A stretch of 64,000 nt of DNA, taken from positions 3,283,081 to 3,347,080 of the forward strand of contig JAQFVV010000063.1 in the NCBI GenBank assembly GCA_028023455.1. Direction: 5' to 3'. The position numbers and the translations under genes are program-made. Below, one piece after another: positions 34,794-47,499 of the stretch. Origin of the DNA: Epiperipatus broadwayi (taxonomy: Eukaryota; Onychophora; Udeonychophora; Euonychophora; Peripatidae). The first letter of the stretch is position 1; each line of letters opens with the position of its first letter. The notes below the pieces were generated by a model that had not been told where the DNA came from, made no database searches, and was given only the letters and a program-made list of their open reading frames with translations.

Positions 34794-36307
34794 CTACTTT
34801 ATTGTAAACACACAAGAAGATGCATGCAGTCCAAAGTAAACAAGTATTGGAATACTTAATGGTGAATCAAATGAGGATCAAGCTGTTTAGCATTAAACAC
34901 AACTACAGGAGACACCATTGTACCTATCTATCCTGGGTAAGGAAAATGATTTACTAAGTGAAACTGCTTTGAAGAACAACTTGCCTAACTATCAACTACT
35001 ACTTCTATTAGGATGATTTTTATGAACTTTGTTCCAATTACAATTTTTAATCAAAGAATCAATATTGTAAATTTTTGTTTATTATTATTTTTTTTAAGTA
35101 TTGTTATCTGTTGTATTTTCACATTCTGATGCTGAAGCCTCATTTTTTTTTAGCTTTAGTAAAGAAGAAAGGGGGGATTATTCACTTTGATATTTTTATA
35201 TTTTTATTGTAAATAAAATTTAGGTTAACCCACCTGCTTCACATCAGGTTATCCTCATAAATATTAAGGTAAGATTCTCTACATTTATTTTTATAGATTA
35301 AACTGCAATGCTTATACAGAATACATATTATATGTTTTATTTTGTTGATTAACCTTGGGTATATATTTTCCAGTATGTTTAACTAATCAACTAGTATCTA
35401 TCTCTATCATATGTATATAAATTGGGGGAACTTGTTAAATAGGTTGTTAACATCTGCAAATATATAATTAGCTAGCCAGCATCTCAATTATTTTAAATAA
35501 CTAAAGGTTATTTTTCTATATAATTATGATTTGTAAAGAATGAATGACATATAAGGGTTGGATTATAATAATCATTAATTAGTAAAATGGTAGGGGTTCA
35601 CACGTGACCCATGTACATATGATTATTATTATTATTTTTTTTATCATTACTATTGTTATACTTTATGATATTTATTATTGTTAATATATGTTTAAAAGTT
35701 TATATTATTCCGGTCTCTGGTTTATTGAGTTGTCCTGACATTTCATAGTTTGTAAACAATTATGCATGCAAACACATCTATTTTTCTTATCATATAAAAG
35801 CTTGAAAATAAAACAATTATAATAAATGCTAGTTATAACCTGTATGTAGGTGGAGGAGTTGCTGTGTGTATCTGTTTATACCTGTTAAAGAAGTCAAAGG
35901 CAATATTCTCTCTGGGTTTGAATATTAGGGCATAACGGAATTTAAAAAGAAGTGGATGAACTAACCTAAATTGCATTTAATATTAGTAAATAGGGATAGA
36001 GTTAGTCAATTAAAGTGTATGCAATCATTGGTTAAGCATTTCATCAGATTCTCATTAGCATTTTATCAGAAGACCCATAGTTTGAACATAGTTAGATGCA
36101 ACCTTTTCCCCCTTCTAAGCCTGGTAGATCTCTGCAGATTGTTTTATTAGGGGCAATAAATTGGAGCATATTAACTTATCCCACTCCAGATTGCTACATC
36201 TGCATAGCATTACAGTCTGCAAGTTAGTTGACCATCCGTTACATCTGGCACATCGTTGTTGGGTTTGGTTAGCTTATGATTGTTGATGAAAAGTTCTGTC
36301 CATTATA

Positions 36308-37638
36308 TCTGGCGTGCAATGTGGTAGGCATGAAGATATTACAGTTGATAGATGTATTCAAATGTATTTACCAATACTTACATCTGGTATCCAGTATGTT
36401 AGGTATAAATATACTCTAATGGTAGGGGTGAACCAGCCATTGGACTGATGTTTAAATTTTTTTTTAAAAAAAATGTTAAAGCACATTTCATTTTATATTT
36501 TTCTATCAACATAAACCCAAATGAACTTATACACTTGGCAAATGACTAGCACTTTCATCAAAATAATAGTAATAGTGATAATAGATCACATAAACTTGAA
36601 TCAATTTTCAATAAGAAATCTAAAGTATTGAGTGTAATTTGGAAATATAGAGGATTGGACAATAAACAGAGACTGATGATAAATTGTTAAGTGAGTAATA
36701 AATGATACTAAAATAGTAGAGTTAGGCATGTAAAAGAACATAGGCTAAAAGTAGAGCTATTAAAAACAAAAAAAAGAGGTAAGATGCAATGGTTGGGAGT
36801 GGCATGATTATTTATAGTTTTGTAAATAAATATTTTATAAATAGTTTGCAAATAAATAAATATTTAATGATAACCAGAAGTGGTAAGCAATTAAGTAATA
36901 TGGAATCAAAACATTTGGAGATAGGGAAAAATAATAGTGATAGTGAGATGATAGATGATGCTACCAGTAATAAGGTAGAATCTATGATGATTCAGATACC
37001 TGGGGGGTCTATTCTGGAAGTTGAACAATCCCCACAAGTGCAAGAATGGAGTCAAACAGTTTTTTAAATTCAGATGATTTCTCCCAGGGAGATTACTCAA
37101 GTGCCTGAAGTTGGAGTAACTCAGGCTATGCAAGACTCTACAACCTTGGCACAACTAATCCAAGCAAATCATGGAGATGAAGAGTGATATAAATAGTATG
37201 AAGGAGAATATGGCAACCAAGGCTGTTGAAATGAAAACTGATATGAATAATAAGATGAAAAATATGGCAACCAAGATGGAGAATATGACAACCAAGATGG
37301 ATGAAATGAAAAATGATATAAATAGTAAGTTGGAGGATGTGATAAGCAAATTTGATATAAGCACTATTTTTAGCAAAGACATGAGCCATAAATCAGACAA
37401 TGATCTCATGGATCTGCAAGATGATATAAACAACAAAAAAGTAGACATGAACTATGGTATGAATGAAGGAATTACACAGGAAGACTTTTGTGGAGTCATT
37501 CATAAACATAATCGAGATGCTAAGCATTCTACATTTTCTGATACATCACATGACCCTGAATTGCCTGCTAGTTTATTGTCTCAAATCTCCAAAGGTGCAA
37601 TCGAAGTTAATCCTCTCAGTATTAGCTTGGAAAAGTAA
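36308..37638 (+). pseudogene. Inner gypsy element: leader and gag-like region
   Basis: After the LTR comes an untranslated leader, then two frames. 36789-37067 contains MITRSGKQLSNMESKHLE and a Ser/Asp-rich acidic stretch. 37171-37638 (155 residues) has an imperfect repeat of the type MATKxxxMKxDMNxKMKN over residues 1-60, rich in Met, Lys, Asn and Asp, that should form a coiled coil, followed by DLQDDINNKK. This arrangement fits a gag protein with a multimerising coiled coil, but no zinc knuckle or capsid motif was seen. The two frames are separated by stops, so the gene is dead. Confidence 0.55.
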
Positions 37639-37639
37639 T

Positions 37640-39440
37640 ACCAGGTGTAGTGTTTTGTAAAAAATGGCAGACATTTTGTGCACTCCAGAAAAAACTAGAA
37701 TGTATTCGAGAGGTTGTTTTAGATCGTGCGCTGATAACTGGAATTTAATAAAGGCATTGATGTAATGGCGATCGACTATTCCAAGAGATATTTGCTGATT
37801 GCAAATATTTCTGGATAAGAGACGATACCTTATTGGACGTGTATTAATTGTTGCAGTTATCAGAAAGCGATAACAAGACTGGATAACAACTATGCAGGGC
37901 AGTAATTAAAGAACAACTCCAGTAGAGAGCAGTCACGCAATAGTGAGTAGTGGACAGTATGGAGTGCATCTATAGTAGAGTTACTGCTCAATTCCAGAAG
38001 GAGATAGCTGACGGCAGTCGCAGTGCTTACTACGAAAAGTTCATGTACAGCTACACTGGACTGGGGCTAAAGTAGGCCCATTGTGAACCATTTTGTAACA
38101 GTGAGCCTGAAAGAACATTGTGGAATTGAACTTTAGTGAACTGTAGAAATAGATTGTTGCAGACCATTCGTTTGGAGAGCATCCGCTTGCAGACCATTCA
38201 TTGGAGAGCAGTCAGTGCAGACCATTCATTGGAGAGCATCCATGGCAGAGCATTCAGTGCATACCATTCATTTGGAGAGCATACATTGCAGAGAATACAG
38301 AGAATATTCAGAGCATTCGTTGCAGACCATTCGTTGGAGAGCATATGCAGTTGAACAGTAGCGAACGTTATTGGATAGCCGCACCGTCAGACTGGCGGAT
38401 ACAACATTGGCACAGTCGTAAGTGCAGATATAACACCAGGCATGAATCAAATTAATACAGATACTCAAATGCCAACCCACAAATAAATACTGAGGTAAAT
38501 GTAGGTAGCATGAGCAACCAACACTTAGAGCAAAATACATTCTATGAACACGGCATCTCCATAGATAATGACAGTCTCCAAAGCAAACTACCACTAGCTC
38601 AAATTGCTATCACAGAAGAAAACTGTCATGACCAGTACATTGTCATACAACAGAGCAATGACATGCAAACTCATTGTAGTTGTGCTGAAATAAATAAACT
38701 TAAGTTGAGAGAAAATCAATTGAATGATACTCTCAAGATTCAAGTGATACAAAAATCACAAGGTTTCAAGATTGATTCCGAGTTAGATGATGACACCATT
38801 GGAGTCAATGACACCTCATACTTTGAAGATGTCATGATAGAGTATATGAAAGAAAGTTCAATGGTAAATGATTTGGACTCATATTTGAGATCATTGCAGC
38901 ACATTCGTGTTTACCATCGAAACAAGGATAAAATGCTTTTCAGACATGACATTTGTGAGCATAATAGCAATAACAAGGATGGATTGCTACAAGTTCAAAC
39001 AGCTTTCTTAGGAGAAAACTGTCACACTACAAATGCCATTTTTTGAAGGCATTAAAGAAATTGGTGAATATGATCATCTTAGCTGTGCGTTATGGAAATT
39101 AGAGTCTTTCCATAATCGACAAGGTGAACAAAACAAAATTATATTATGAGAACAGAGATGACCATGTTGCAGTCCATAAAACAGAAAGGCTTTTAGTTCC
39201 ACAAGTTATGTAACACTTATGAAGGACCCTTCACATTTATGAGGCATATAAATGACAGTACTTAAAAGAAAAAGTACATAATAAGGGAAGGACTTCAAAT
39301 GATGCAACTTAGGACACATAAAATGGACTTTTTACAAAGGATGAATTCTGAAGAGATGTATATATTTTTAAGAGAAGAAATAAATGAATGAATAAATCAA
39401 ATGGTGAATGTATACATGTATATATAATACAACTTATGAT
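37640..39440 (+). other. GC-richer foreign block inside the inner element, with minisatellite and decayed frame
   Basis: Composition changes sharply at about 37640. The block to about 38500 is more GC-rich and CpG-containing than anything else in the window and is non-coding. At 38154-38350 a minisatellite repeats GCAGACCATTCGTTTGGAGA-type units with length variation. A 178-residue frame (38510-39046) follows, polar, with CSCAEINKLKLRENQL and DLDSYLRSLQHIRVYH; I do not recognise it. After a frame break, NTYEGPFTFMRHINDST and KKKYIIREGL (about 39205-39290) resemble the C-terminal end of an LTR-element integrase. This may be the remnant of a separate LTR element. Confidence 0.45.
38154..38350 (+). 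repeat. Minisatellite of about 20-30 bp units
   Basis: Repeated blocks TTGGAGAGCAT and GCAGACCATTC alternate about seven times with variable spacing. The consensus is close to GCAGACCATTCATTTGGAGA plus GCAT. Confidence 0.85.
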
Positions 39441-39456
39441 AGTGTAGGAAAATAAT

Positions 39457-39898
39457 ATGGTAAGACAGATAGACCAGATAGTTAATTATATCAACTGGAA
39501 TGTGAATGAATCCATTGGATTCACCCCCATTGAGCTACATATTAATCAATCAATTCACATGTTGTTCACTAAATATCAACCTATGACTAGATATAAACAA
39601 AATAGTATGGAGGAAAATGTGCAGAAAGCATATCTTCGATTGGTAAGTAAGGCCAATAAAAGGAACAAAAATAAGACTGGAACTCCATATACTTTCAAAG
39701 TAGGATATAAAGTTTTAATAAAAACCCTTCATATTAGTAAATAAATTGAAAATAAGTACAGTAAGTTTTACCATCTATATGCAGGACCTTACACAATAGT
39801 TAAACAATCGAGTCCTAATGCATTTTGGTTGGATATGGAAGGACAAGTTAGGGGCACATATAATATCCGAATTATGAAACCATATTATGGACAATCTT
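39457..39898 (+). pseudogene. Inner gypsy element: C-terminal integrase remnant
   Basis: The 39457-39744 frame contains NYINWNVNESIGFTPIELHI, matching the end of a gypsy integrase core (of the type N...STG.TPFEL), then a basic segment and GYKVLIKTLHIS. After one stop the sequence goes on with YHLYAGPYTIVKQSSPNAFW and VRGTYNIRIMKPYYG, the GPY/F module of the integrase C-terminus. This module binds DNA during integration. Only one stop separates it from being open. Confidence 0.8.
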
Positions 39899-40474
39899 AG
39901 TAATTGTAGAATTGTCATACTCAACTGATGTGTAGAAAAAACAAAAGAGATGAATGCTGATAAGTAAAAAAAAAGATATTATGAAGTTAGGTTAAAAATT
40001 ATGATGAGAGTATTCCCTAATGGATGCCAAAGCAAATATTAGGATACTTTAGAGCTACTTTATTTAAAAGAATTTAACCACACTAAGTGATGGTTGCTCC
40101 AATCTTTTGTTAGTACTCAAAGGAAATCCAATAAGACTCAATAGGAGCAGCATAGAGGATAACAAGAAAAAATATGTGCTATCTGAAATAGAAATACATT
40201 TTTATTAGTGTGCTCAAAACATAACTAATGTTAGTTTTTTTTTAAAAAAACCTATGTTTGAATCCCACCTTGCAAAGTATTTCATGAGAGTGAATAGAGA
40301 AGAATAGAAAGCAATTTGTGTAGTTGAGTGTAGAAAACAGTAAAATAAGGTTTCACTACCCTTCTTATATTTGTGTAAAAAAAAAAAAAACTATCAAACT
40401 TCAAATCCAAACTTTGTGTAAGTGTTAAAATTTTCATGACAGATTAAAATTCCAACCCTGTAAGGAGAGGGGGT

Positions 40475-43036
40475 TGTAAAGGGTAGCTTACAATGCACAC
40501 ATTCCTAAAAAGATCAAGCCTATTTATTGAACCCAATCCATTTGGAATTTATATTAATAATGGGAAGATTATTTGTTTATTATTTATTACATATATACAT
40601 ATAATGCACAATAGATTATTTTATTATAAAATAAAATACGATCAATATTTTACAAAGTAATATTGTATATATATATATATATATAAACTATTTGATTAAA
40701 TAAACTGTAATGTATATATATATATATATTTAATTTAAAATTGAATATTAATTTATAGTTAAATGATTTTGGGATAGCCTGAAGTTAAGTTAGGTGGTGA
40801 TATGTGAAAATAAAACTGATTTTATTATTTTTTATTTTTTTTTATTTGTAATAAATGAAATGTATTAAAAGGGTTTACTAATGTTTTAAACAATAGGCAG
40901 TTTAAAATCTCAGCATTTCACGGGAATTACACAGCATTTTATATAAAAATAGAAACTTTTTAAAAAATCGTTCTTCTTGAAAATAGTATAGCAGCTACAA
41001 CAATAGACAGCAGAAAACTAAAATTTAGAATGCTAAAATGAAGTTTTGTTTTTCTTTTATTTAAATCAAAAACATTTTTAAAAGTCAAATGCTGTAACTA
41101 AAAGTTTACCAAATTCAGAGGAAAGAAAGTGAAATAAGAAGTAAGAATAACTGATAAATTTTGTAATAATTGAAGCATGTTTTAAAAGTTGTTGGAGTAA
41201 TTTTAAATATTTTAAATCTTATTTCAAAAAGAATAACGAAAATTAATCTGCTGAAAATTGGAAAGAAAGAAAAATGAAATAATTTTCTCAATATATATAT
41301 ATATATATAAAGTGCTTCTATATTATCCAATAAAAATTTATGATTACAAATAATTATTAAATTGTACTTTAATATGAATATGGGCTAGAGCAAAACATGC
41401 TATTGTGTATCATGGTATTTCCTACCAGCTGCATTAAACCTCTATGTATATATATTTTTCTACTTTATTGTAAACACACAAGAAGATGCCTGCAGTCCAA
41501 AGTAAACAAGTATTGGAATACTTAATGGTGAATCAAATGAGGATCAAGCTGTTTACAGGAGACACCATTGTACCTATCTATCCTGGCTAAGGAAAATGAT
41601 TTACTAAGTGAAACTGCTTTGAAGAACAACTTGCCTAACCATCAACTACTACTTCTATTAGGATGATTTTTATGAACTTTGTTCCAATTACAATTTTTAA
41701 TCAAAGAATCAATATTGTAAATTTTTGTTTATTTATTTATGTATTTATTTTTTAAGTCTTGTTATCTGTTGTATTTTCACACTCTGATGCTGAAGCCTCA
41801 TTTTTTTTAGAATTAGCAAAGAAGAAAGGGGGGATTATTCACTTTGATATTTTTCTATTTTCATTGTAAATAAAATTTAGGTTAACCCACCTGCTTCACA
41901 TCAGGTTATCCTCATAAATATTAAGGTAAGATTCTCTACATTTATTTTCATAGATTAAACTGCAACACTTATACAGAATACATATTATATGTTTTATTTT
42001 GTTGATTAACCTTGTGTATATATTTTCCAGTATGTTTAACTAATCAACTAGTATCTATCTCTATTATATATATAAATTGGGGGAACTTGTTAAATAGGTT
42101 GTTAACATCTGCAAATATATAATTAGCTAGCCAGCATCTCAATTATTTTAAATAACTAAAGTTTATTTTTCTATATAATTATGATGTAAAGAATGAGTGA
42201 CATAGGTGGATTTCTACCATGGGGTATAAGGGTTGGATTATAATAATCATTAATTAGTAAAATGGTAGGGGTTCACACATGACACATGTACATATGATTA
42301 TTTTTTTAGTTTTTTTATCATTACTATTGTTGTTATACTTTATGATATTTATTATTGTTAATAAATGTTTAAGAGTTTGTATTATTCCGGTCTCTGGTTT
42401 ATTGAGTTGTCCTGACATTTCATAGTTTGTAAACAATTATGCATGCACACACATCTATTTTTCTTATCATATAAAAGCTTGAAAATAAAACAAATATAAT
42501 AAATGCTAGTTATAACCTATATGTAGTTGCAGGAGTTGCTGTGTGTATTTGTTCATACCTGTTAAAAAAGTCAAAGGCAATATTCTCTCTGGGTTTGAAT
42601 ATTAGGGCATAACAGAATTTAAAAAGGAGGGAAAGTGGATGAGCTAACCTAAATTGCATTTAATATTAGTAAATAGGGATAGAGTTAGTCAATTAAAGTG
42701 TATGCAATCATTGGTTAAGCATTTCATCAGGTTCTCATTAGCATTCTATCAGAAGACCCACAGTTTGAACATAGTTAGATGCAACTTTTCCCCCTTCTCA
42801 GCCTGGTAGATCTCTGCAGATTGTTTCATTAGGGGCAATAAATTGGAGCATATTAACTTATCCCACACCAGATTGCTACATCTGCATAGTATTACAGTCT
42901 GCAAGTTAATTGACCATCCATTTTATCTGGCACACTGTTATTGGGTTTGGTTAGCTTATGATTGTTGATGAAGAGTTCCATCCATTATATCTGCACCACC
43001 AACTTTGGGCCAGTGGTAATCATTCTGTCCATTATA
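40475..43036 (+). repeat. 3' LTR of the inner gypsy element
   Basis: About 2.56 kb, very similar to the 5' LTR over nearly its whole length. It lacks the family C insertion, the second 91-bp unit and the long microsatellite. It has about 50 bp near its end (42991-43030) between two copies of TCCATTATA that are collapsed to one in the 5' LTR. It ends at the GTAG target duplication. Confidence 0.8.
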
Positions 43037-43040
43037 GTAG

Positions 43041-44170
43041 CAACTTAATTATTTTTTCACAGTATCTAACTGGTATATGTACTCAGTGCATTGCTACTTA
43101 AACGTTAGGCTTTAACAATTGTTTTTTCTAGTTTTTTACTAGTGTCAGCTTCTGATAATATTTTCCAATCTACCCCCAACAATATTGATATATTTGAGCT
43201 ACTATCAATTTTCATTTTCATTTCTATATCACAAATTTGCAATTCCATCATAAATTGTTGTGAGTCAACTCCTATATTTTTTTTTTACTGTGTACCTAAT
43301 TAAGGATTTACTTCCCCCATTTTTCTGAATCACCATTTTTTTCTTCATTCTTTTCATTACCAAGTTTTTTTTATATATTCTTTATGCTAAATGCCTCTTA
43401 AAATCACATTTAAAGCATATTTTTCATCACCTATACTCTTTTACTCTATCACCTGTTTCTCCACAACAGAAGCATGAAATTTCGTTTTCCTTTTTAATTT
43501 CAGGTTTGTGTGGATTTATACACTTTTTCCCTATTTTAATAACTTGAATATTAAACCTGTCTTCAGGTTTAGATTTAAAAAACATGAGCCTGCTCTAATC
43601 TTAGCTTGTAAGCTATGCCTTTCTGTAGGGCACTTTGATATGTTTAATCAATGTCAGTTAACAACTGTTGTATCATTCTATCATCAGGCATTCCACAGTG
43701 TAATTGATCTAAAAGTAATTCCTCAAACCAATTCCCATACCCACAATCCTTTGCTAGACATCTAAGGGCAGATTGTACTCTTTAACTGAGTCTCCCTTAA
43801 ACTGTTTCCTATTTCCTAACATTAAGCAAACTATGAGGTGGGATACATGACAGAAATATTCATTTAGTTTTTTTTATTAATTTCTCTTATTGTACACTAT
43901 CAGTGATAGGGAGGGGGTCATAAAACTTATTTATTATCTTTATAACTTTTTTTTACCTGAAAAGCATCCTGAATATCATTTTAAGTAAAGCTTTTGATCT
44001 GAGTTACGAGTATAGTGGCCGGCCATTCTGCAGCATCCCCCATATCAAACTTGCTGATAGACATTTGTCCACAAAACAGTTTTTTTCCTTTAACTACCCT
44101 ACTAGTTTTCTCTCTAAACCTGTTTGAACTAATTACTATGCCAAGTTTTTTATGACTTAGCTCTATCATC
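43041..44170 (-). pseudogene. Outer gypsy element: gag and protease region
   Basis: Reading the minus strand: start frame MIELSHKKLGIVISSN at 44169; gag C-terminal part LRCLAKDCGYGNWFEELLLD and QLHCGMPDDRMIQQLLTDID, a mag-type gag signature; zinc knuckles CFCCGETGD and CFKCDFKRH near 43380-43480; then protease QFMMELQICDIEMKMKIDSS, where the catalytic DTG has become DSS. Frames are broken in many places. Confidence 0.78.
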
Positions 44171-44189
44171 TCTGAGTAAGAATAACTTA

Positions 44190-44903
44190 TTCTATTAATT
44201 AATTTTCTTTAGAACACAAAAGGAAATAAAACTCACAGTGGATAAATTTCTTTATGCACTTTAATACACGTTACAATATATAAGAATAATAGGATATATA
44301 CATATACCAATACATATTATTCATATGAGTTCACACTCTTCTCAGTGACATAAATCCCCACTCCATTGCTTTGGAATATAAGTCACTTTCACTTAATATA
44401 CACTTAATAATTAAACATCTAACAGAAGGCAATACATTACCTTTGCCATGATTAAAGACTTAATCCTGCATGCCCTTAAAGTGTTTTAAAATCATAGTAA
44501 GATTGAGATAATCTATTGTAATCCTAGTCTGCTTGGATACCTTCAGGAGCCAAGATTCTGGGTAATAAGATGTTCCCGCTGGTTTCTTCCACTGTTTCTC
44601 CTTGGTGGGAATACCAGTTAACCTGAAATGCTAAAGATGGGGGGAAAGACACTCCTTTTTTCTGTTGCAGTCATTTTATACTTTTTTGTTGAGAGATTTA
44701 TCGGGCCAATCTTTACTGTAACTTCAATAGTAGTTTGCTGATACTAATTGAATTTTCTCTGTTATCTGATTTTTTCTTTTCATAATTAGTTCCTATTCCA
44801 ATATTTCACTTAAATATTTTATTTAATTAATATTCAATTTTCTCTATTACTTTATTTTTAATATTTTTATCTCTTCACATAATTTCAATATACATACATT
44901 TCA
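44190..44903 (-). repeat. LTR of the outer gypsy element (5' LTR)
   Basis: About 0.7 kb, matching the left LTR without the RTE insertion. The outer end ACATTTCA is followed by CAGTG, the target duplication. The inner end near 44190 is diverged and no primer-binding site was assigned. Confidence 0.82.
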
Positions 44904-44909
44904 CAGTGA

Positions 44910-46690
44910 ATAAAAATATATTAATTTAAGTAAATTGAGTATACTTTTGACATATGGATGTCATAATCATGGTTGTTCTATTGAGAATCTATGACACTCA
45001 TTGCTTGTTAATTTGAATACTATTAGCTCTTTGATTCATTATGTATTTACTCTTTTATCTTAAGTATTATCTTAATGATACTAGGATCAAATCAGGTGTT
45101 AATATTCTGTTTTATATAGAGATATATTTGTTGAATCAGCTCTGGCTTTTTTATACATTAAGGGATGTTGTGTCAATCTTGTTCTTGGAATTGCTTTTGT
45201 TTCATCTTAGTAGGTGCAAGAACAGTCCATTTACCTGCATCCCACTCCATACATAACATTAGGTTGATCCAATTTGAATATTTTATCATTTGTATTATTA
45301 ATCAATCTATTCAAGTTGATGGGCATTCTAAATCTGACATTGAATTTATCAGTGCAGCTTTTTACAATTTTGCTTCCATTGTGTGGTATGTATTGTAGTT
45401 GTATTCATTTTTTGTTCTTTGTATCCTCATTTACATTTGTAATGTTTCCTTTGAATTGATCTACTTATTTGTGTACATCAGTTACACTATAACCTGATTT
45501 TATATATCAACAATATATGTTTCTAGGTTTTTGATCTTGTCTAACTTGAATTAAGTATAAGTAGTTATTGTGGCATAAGAAGGTTAATCCTGAAAATTTG
45601 TGTGATGAAGGTAACTGGGATTTATATTTATGCACCTTTTAAGATTGAGGCATTTGATAGTCATTTTAACAGTTCCACCTTATTTTCAAACCAAGGTAGT
45701 GCATTTGTTCTACAGTTCAGTTTAAACCTAATTTTGTGCTCGATTCATTAAATCTCATGGTTAACAATATCCTGTTGCTTGCATATCGAACATCATCTAC
45801 ATAGTGTATATACACACAGACTTTATATATATTTAATATTGGAAGAATTATATTAACTTTTTTGAGAGCAAAGTCTTGTTATATATAATTGCACTGACAG
45901 ATAAACCTATTGGTCAACATTTTGCCAGTTTGTATATATTGACCCTGTATGTCACCATTATATCATTATCAATCCAGGTTAGAAAATCAATGATAATTCC
46001 TCTTTTGGGTATGTTTACTTTTTTATTAGTCAATAAATCATTAATGATTTTAATTGATTCTTTTTTATTTACCAATCTTTACAAATTAATGACATCGAAG
46101 GAAGCTATTCTATGTTCATCGGAAATAACAGCCTTTTAAATAATGTTTACGAATTCAAATAATGATTTAATTGTAAATTACCCAGAATCCAATTTGTCAT
46201 TTAAAATCTGTGCCATGTATTTAGATGCTTTATAATAATATGCAATGGCAAAGTTGATCATTAATCTTACAGGGTAATGCTTTTTGTGAATTTTAATATT
46301 AGAGAATAGATTAGGTAGAATAGCATTTGATGGATACATACATAAATATTGCTGTTTGTTATATAATTTATGTACATATTTTTTTTAAATGCATGTTATG
46401 AATTTTTTTTCTTGAGTTTTAAGTTATAATTACAAAGTTTATTGAATTTTAATGCCATAATTTGCATAAACATTTTATTTTCACACCTGCTATTATTTAA
46501 TAAAACAATACGATCTCCTTTATCGTCAGTCATACAAGTAATTTCATTTTTTTTCAAGCACTTTTTTAAATGCCTTTACCCTTTCAAATGCACAAAATGA
46601 ATATGTAATGAACCAAAGATCTATTCAAATTAGCAAGAAATGATTATGATGTCCATATATCGAAAGTATACTTGGTTTAATTAATTTAAT
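44910..46690 (-). mobile_element. Penelope-like retroelement, minus-strand copy, decayed
   Basis: Minus-strand fragments: SFDVINLYKLVNKKESIKII (motif A, aspartate kept) from the frame near 45876-46139, HYVDDVRYA (motif C) near 45780-45800, and tail sequence near 45000-45260. The 3'-terminal sequence at 44910-45050 (CAAAATATATT-like and AATACTATTAGCTCTTTG) reappears inverted at about 46590-46690 (AATGAATATGTAATGAACCA). The element is thus bounded by inverted copies of its end, as expected for the pseudo-LTR structure of PLEs. Confidence 0.78.
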
Positions 46691-46855
46691 ATATATACTA
46701 TTATAATATTTTCATATTATTAATAATAACAGAAATCAAGATATTACATATTATGACAATATTCTCAGCAATAGTTGACATTTCAAAACAACACATAAAG
46801 CAAAAAGAGGAATAATAACACTATAGGCTAGGCTGACTGTTTTAGAAGATGCCTA

Positions 46856-47264
46856 CACTATCACATTTTTACATGCACATTCTTGAGGTTACAACCTTAG
46901 TAAATATTATTTACGTAATCAATGTGCATTTAAATAAATTTATAATTACAACTTTAAATTATCGTAATAGATTTTTAACTATAAGATATTTCCATTGACT
47001 CATTGTAAATTGAAAGATTTCACGAGTATTAATGTGTAATAGGAAATGTGGACTTAATCAGTGAAGTATTGAATACCTTCACGCTCTTAGATCTAACCGC
47101 TTCAGCTTCACCTATTTATAGAGAAAGTAGGTTGATGTAAAGAGGGTTTCCCTCTTTTCTTCCAAAATGTAAGCTTGTGATTAAGACCTATAGGGGTCCC
47201 TACTATCGCATTTTTATGCACACATTCTAGAGATTACAGCCTTAGTAAATATTACTTATGATAT
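46856..47264. repeat. Direct repeat pair between the two PLEs
   Basis: About 46856-46918 and 47200-47264 share CCTAC..CTATC.CATTTTTA, TGCACATTCT..GAG.TTACA and CCTTAGTAAATATTA. The spacer holds a more GC-rich segment (about 47080-47190). The pair may be pseudo-LTR pieces of the downstream PLE. Confidence 0.65.
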
Positions 47265-47499
47265 CTAAATTATTGAAATATGAAAATTAATAGATACATG
47301 AACAGTTATGGTTATATCAATGAACAACTGAGAAAATGGTTAATGACATGGATTATGAAAAATATTAAAAGAAATTTAAATGTATTTGTAGCACATAATA
47401 AATAGACAAAAAAACTTAGTTCTTCCTAATAAGTATATAATTAGATGGTATAAATTAAAGAATTAGACATAAAGGTTTTCGTTTTCAAACAAAAAAACT

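Noticed and set aside
37138-37448. Minus-strand hydrophobic frames that look like membrane proteins
   Set aside because: They are antisense shadows of the Met/Lys/Asn-rich gag-like repeat on the plus strand.
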